A DNA stretch of 15,835 nt, from positions 1 through 15,835 of the forward strand of contig DAOVFL010000004.1 in the NCBI GenBank assembly GCA_030672945.1, read 5' to 3'. Numbering within the stretch: the stretch's first letter is position 1; each line of letters begins with the position of its first letter. A program made the translations under genes and the position numbers. A model generated the notes under the pieces. The model saw nothing but the letters and a program-made list of their open reading frames with translations. It did no database searches and was not told the origin of the DNA. This DNA is from Candidatus Bathyarchaeota archaeon. Lineage in GTDB: Archaea; Thermoproteota; Bathyarchaeia; Bathyarchaeales; Bathycorpusculaceae. This document shows positions 14,570 through 15,835 of this stretch, one piece after another.

Positions 14570-14976
14570 ATGCGAAATGAAAGGAAAATAAGAGTTCTAA
14601 TCGCTAAGCCGGGCCTTGACAGTCATGACAGAGGCGCTAAAATTATAGCGAGAGCATTAAGAGACGCCGGGATGGAAGTGATCTATACCGGTTTGAAACA
14701 GACACCGGAACAGATAGCTGAAACAGCCCTTCAAGAAGATGTCGATGTGGTAGGATTAAGCATACTTTCAGGCGCGCACAAAACGCTTTTCCCAAAATAA
14801 TTGAACTATTACACCAGAAGGGTTTGACAGATGTGCTGGTTATTGCTGGAGGCATAATCCCAGAAGAAGATGTTTCAGAAATGAAAAAACTTGGGATAAA
14901 AAAAATCTTTGGACCTGGAACAACAACAGAAGCAATAGTTCAGTTCGTAAACGAAAATGTTCCTAAAAGAACTTAA
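14570..14976 (+). pseudogene. icmB: B12-binding mutase small subunit, split by a -1 frameshift
   Basis: Cobalamin-binding Rossmann-like subunit that carries adenosylcobalamin to the large subunit. Frame one (14570-14800) gives K13-P-G-L-D17-S-H19-D-R-G22, where H19 is the lower axial cobalt ligand, then [10 protein letters not shown], and ends at TAA 14798-14800 after LFPK. One base back, the frame continues as [22 protein letters not shown] and IFGPGTTTEAIVQFV to TAA 14974-14976. A single shift near 14788-14797 yields an intact protein of about 135 residues, the family's usual size. Both halves look conserved, so decay is recent, is an assembly error, or is bypassed by recoding. Ribosome binding site GGGTGA (14558-14563); 13 bases after the large subunit. 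Confidence 0.85.
14788..14800 (+). other. Two overlapping -1 slippery heptamers before a stop codon
   Basis: In the zero frame the codons are CTT TTC CCA AAA TAA. T-TTC-CCA (14788-14794) and C-CCA-AAA (14791-14797) both fit the X-XXY-YYZ form, and slipping back one base at either continues into the second half of the small-subunit gene. The same run is also a typical place for a one-base deletion. Downstream only a weak 5-bp stem (ACCAG 14813-14817 with CTGGT 14836-14840) was found. Confidence 0.4.
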
Positions 14977-14997
14977 CCCAACAAGAAAGTGTAATTA

Positions 14998-15835
14998 TTG
15001 CAGAAAATCAAAGAAATAACCCGAGGCATACTAGCAGGAGACCGCAGAAGCATAGCGAGAGCAATAACCACAATCGAAAACAACACAGTTGAAGGAAGGA
15101 AACTAATCGCCTTAATCTATCAGCATACTGGGAAGGCCCATATAATGGGGATAACTGGTCCTCCCGGTTCAGGAAAAAGTACCCTTATAGAAAAAATCAT
15201 ACGCGAGTACAGACAAAAAGGAAAAACTGTAGGTGTTATAGCTGTAGACCCAACAAGCCCCTTCACGGGCGGTGCATTTCTAGGTGACAGAATCCGCATG
15301 CAAGAACTAAGTACAGACCAAGGTGTTTTTATACGTAGTATGGCCACCCGTAGTCACCTAGGAGGAATAGCCAAAGCAACAAAAGACGCTGCAAAAATCT
15401 TGGATGCTGCAGGTAAAGACGTAGTCATTGTGGAAACCGTTGGGGCTGGACAGTCTGAGGTTGAAATAATCAAGGTGGCGCAGACGATAATCGTTCTTTT
15501 TGCACCGGGATTAGGGGACGAAATACAGGCGATAAAAGCTGGGATCATGGAAATAGCTGATATCTTCGTCGTGAACAAGGCTGATCGTGAAAATGCAGAC
15601 AAAGCTGTGATGGATATCCAGGCGATGTTGCGGTTAAATAATAAGGAGAGAATGTGGAAGCAGCCGGTCCTGAAGACTACCGCTCTCACTGGTGAAGGTG
15701 TCATGCAGCTTATCGAAAAAATAGAAGAACACAGGCTATTCCTGGAAAAAGAGTTAGAATGTAAAGGAAGTCTAGAAAAGGCTGAAGTCGAACTTGTGGA
15801 AGCCATAAAAGAGAAAGTGGCATGTTCAATAATAA
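14998..15835 (+). CDS. meaB: MeaB/ArgK-type GTPase, chaperone of the B12 mutase, 3' end outside window
   Basis: G3E-family GTPase that loads and protects adenosylcobalamin mutases. 279 codons are visible and the frame is still open at the window end; the family is usually just over 300 residues. Motifs: helical N terminus (EITRGILAGDRRSIARAI), Walker A GPPGSGKS at 54-61, switch region DPTSPFTGGAFLGDRIRM, Walker B area VIVETVGAGQSEVE, and guanine-specifying NKAD in VVNKADRENAD. The start is TTG 14998: a TAA lies two codons upstream, and the first in-frame ATG (15145) would remove the whole N-terminal helical part. A weak purine-rich AGAAAGTG lies upstream. It follows the small subunit by 21 bases, completing a three-gene mutase operon. 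Confidence 0.92.
   Translation, partial: MQKIKEITRGILAGDRRSIARAITTIENNTVEGRKLIALIYQHTGKAHIMGITGPPGSGKSTLIEKIIREYRQKGKTVGVIAVDPTSPFTGGAFLGDRIRMQELSTDQGVFIRSMATRSHLGGIAKATKDAAKILDAAGKDVVIVETVGAGQSEVEIIKVAQTIIVLFAPGLGDEIQAIKAGIMEIADIFVVNKADRENADKAVMDIQAMLRLNNKERMWKQPVLKTTALTGEGVMQLIEKIEEHRLFLEKELECKGSLEKAEVELVEAIKEKVACSII

Noticed and set aside
14813..14840. Stem-loop downstream of the slippery run as a frameshift stimulator
   Set aside because: Only 5 base pairs with an 18-base loop and a spacing of at least 15 bases; too weak to support programmed frameshifting by itself.
15354..15806. 150-codon minus-strand open frame
   Set aside because: Antisense shadow of the MeaB GTPase, which has all G-motifs on the plus strand.
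1..15835. tRNA, CRISPR array, insertion sequence or prophage signals
   Set aside because: No T-loop-like GTTCRANNC in a cloverleaf context, no regularly spaced repeats, no transposase or integrase and no long terminal inverted repeats were found by eye.

Overview
The window looks archaeal and anaerobic. It encodes an Alba chromatin protein, an archaeo-eukaryotic RNA polymerase subunit (Rpb5/RpoH), a class III (oxygen-sensitive) ribonucleotide reductase with its activase, and archaeal-style thiolase/DUF35 pairs. Promoters carry A/T-rich TATA boxes, several genes start with TTG, and one gene appears to be leaderless. A TACK-type lineage such as Bathyarchaeia fits best, but that placement is inferred from protein style, not from a phylogeny.

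Layout. (1) 1-2043: the 3' part of nrdD overlaps nrdG; together they make deoxyribonucleotides without oxygen. (2) 2081-4913, minus strand: tldD then tldE, the two halves of a TldD/TldE metalloprotease. (3) 5044-6735: an information-processing stretch with rpoH, two small minus-strand genes (a 71-residue unknown and a zinc ribbon) and alba. The RpoH is unusual: the normal archaeal domain is preceded by about 110 residues resembling the jaw domain of eukaryotic Rpb5. (4) 7025-7720: a HAD-family phosphatase. (5) 7739-15835: an acyl-CoA island. Two thiolase/DUF35 pairs stand back to back around one divergent promoter region; one thiolase has its catalytic Cys and the other has lost it. Then come a type III polyketide synthase-like ketosynthase and a B12-dependent mutase operon: large subunit, small B12-binding subunit and MeaB-type GTPase, the last cut by the window edge.

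The mutase large subunit carries Phe89 and Gln207, where methylmalonyl-CoA mutase has Tyr89 and Arg207. This is the isobutyryl-CoA mutase signature, so n-butyryl-CoA/isobutyryl-CoA interconversion is more likely than methylmalonyl-CoA chemistry. The small subunit is split by a -1 frameshift exactly at a run (TTTTCCCAAAA followed by TAA) that contains two overlapping canonical slippery heptamers. This is either a homopolymer indel (mutation or assembly error) or a recoding site.

Taken together, the right half may be a pathway that builds or breaks C4/branched acyl-CoAs by Claisen or aldol chemistry plus carbon-skeleton rearrangement. That is an inference from gene content. No tRNA, rRNA, CRISPR array or insertion sequence was seen.
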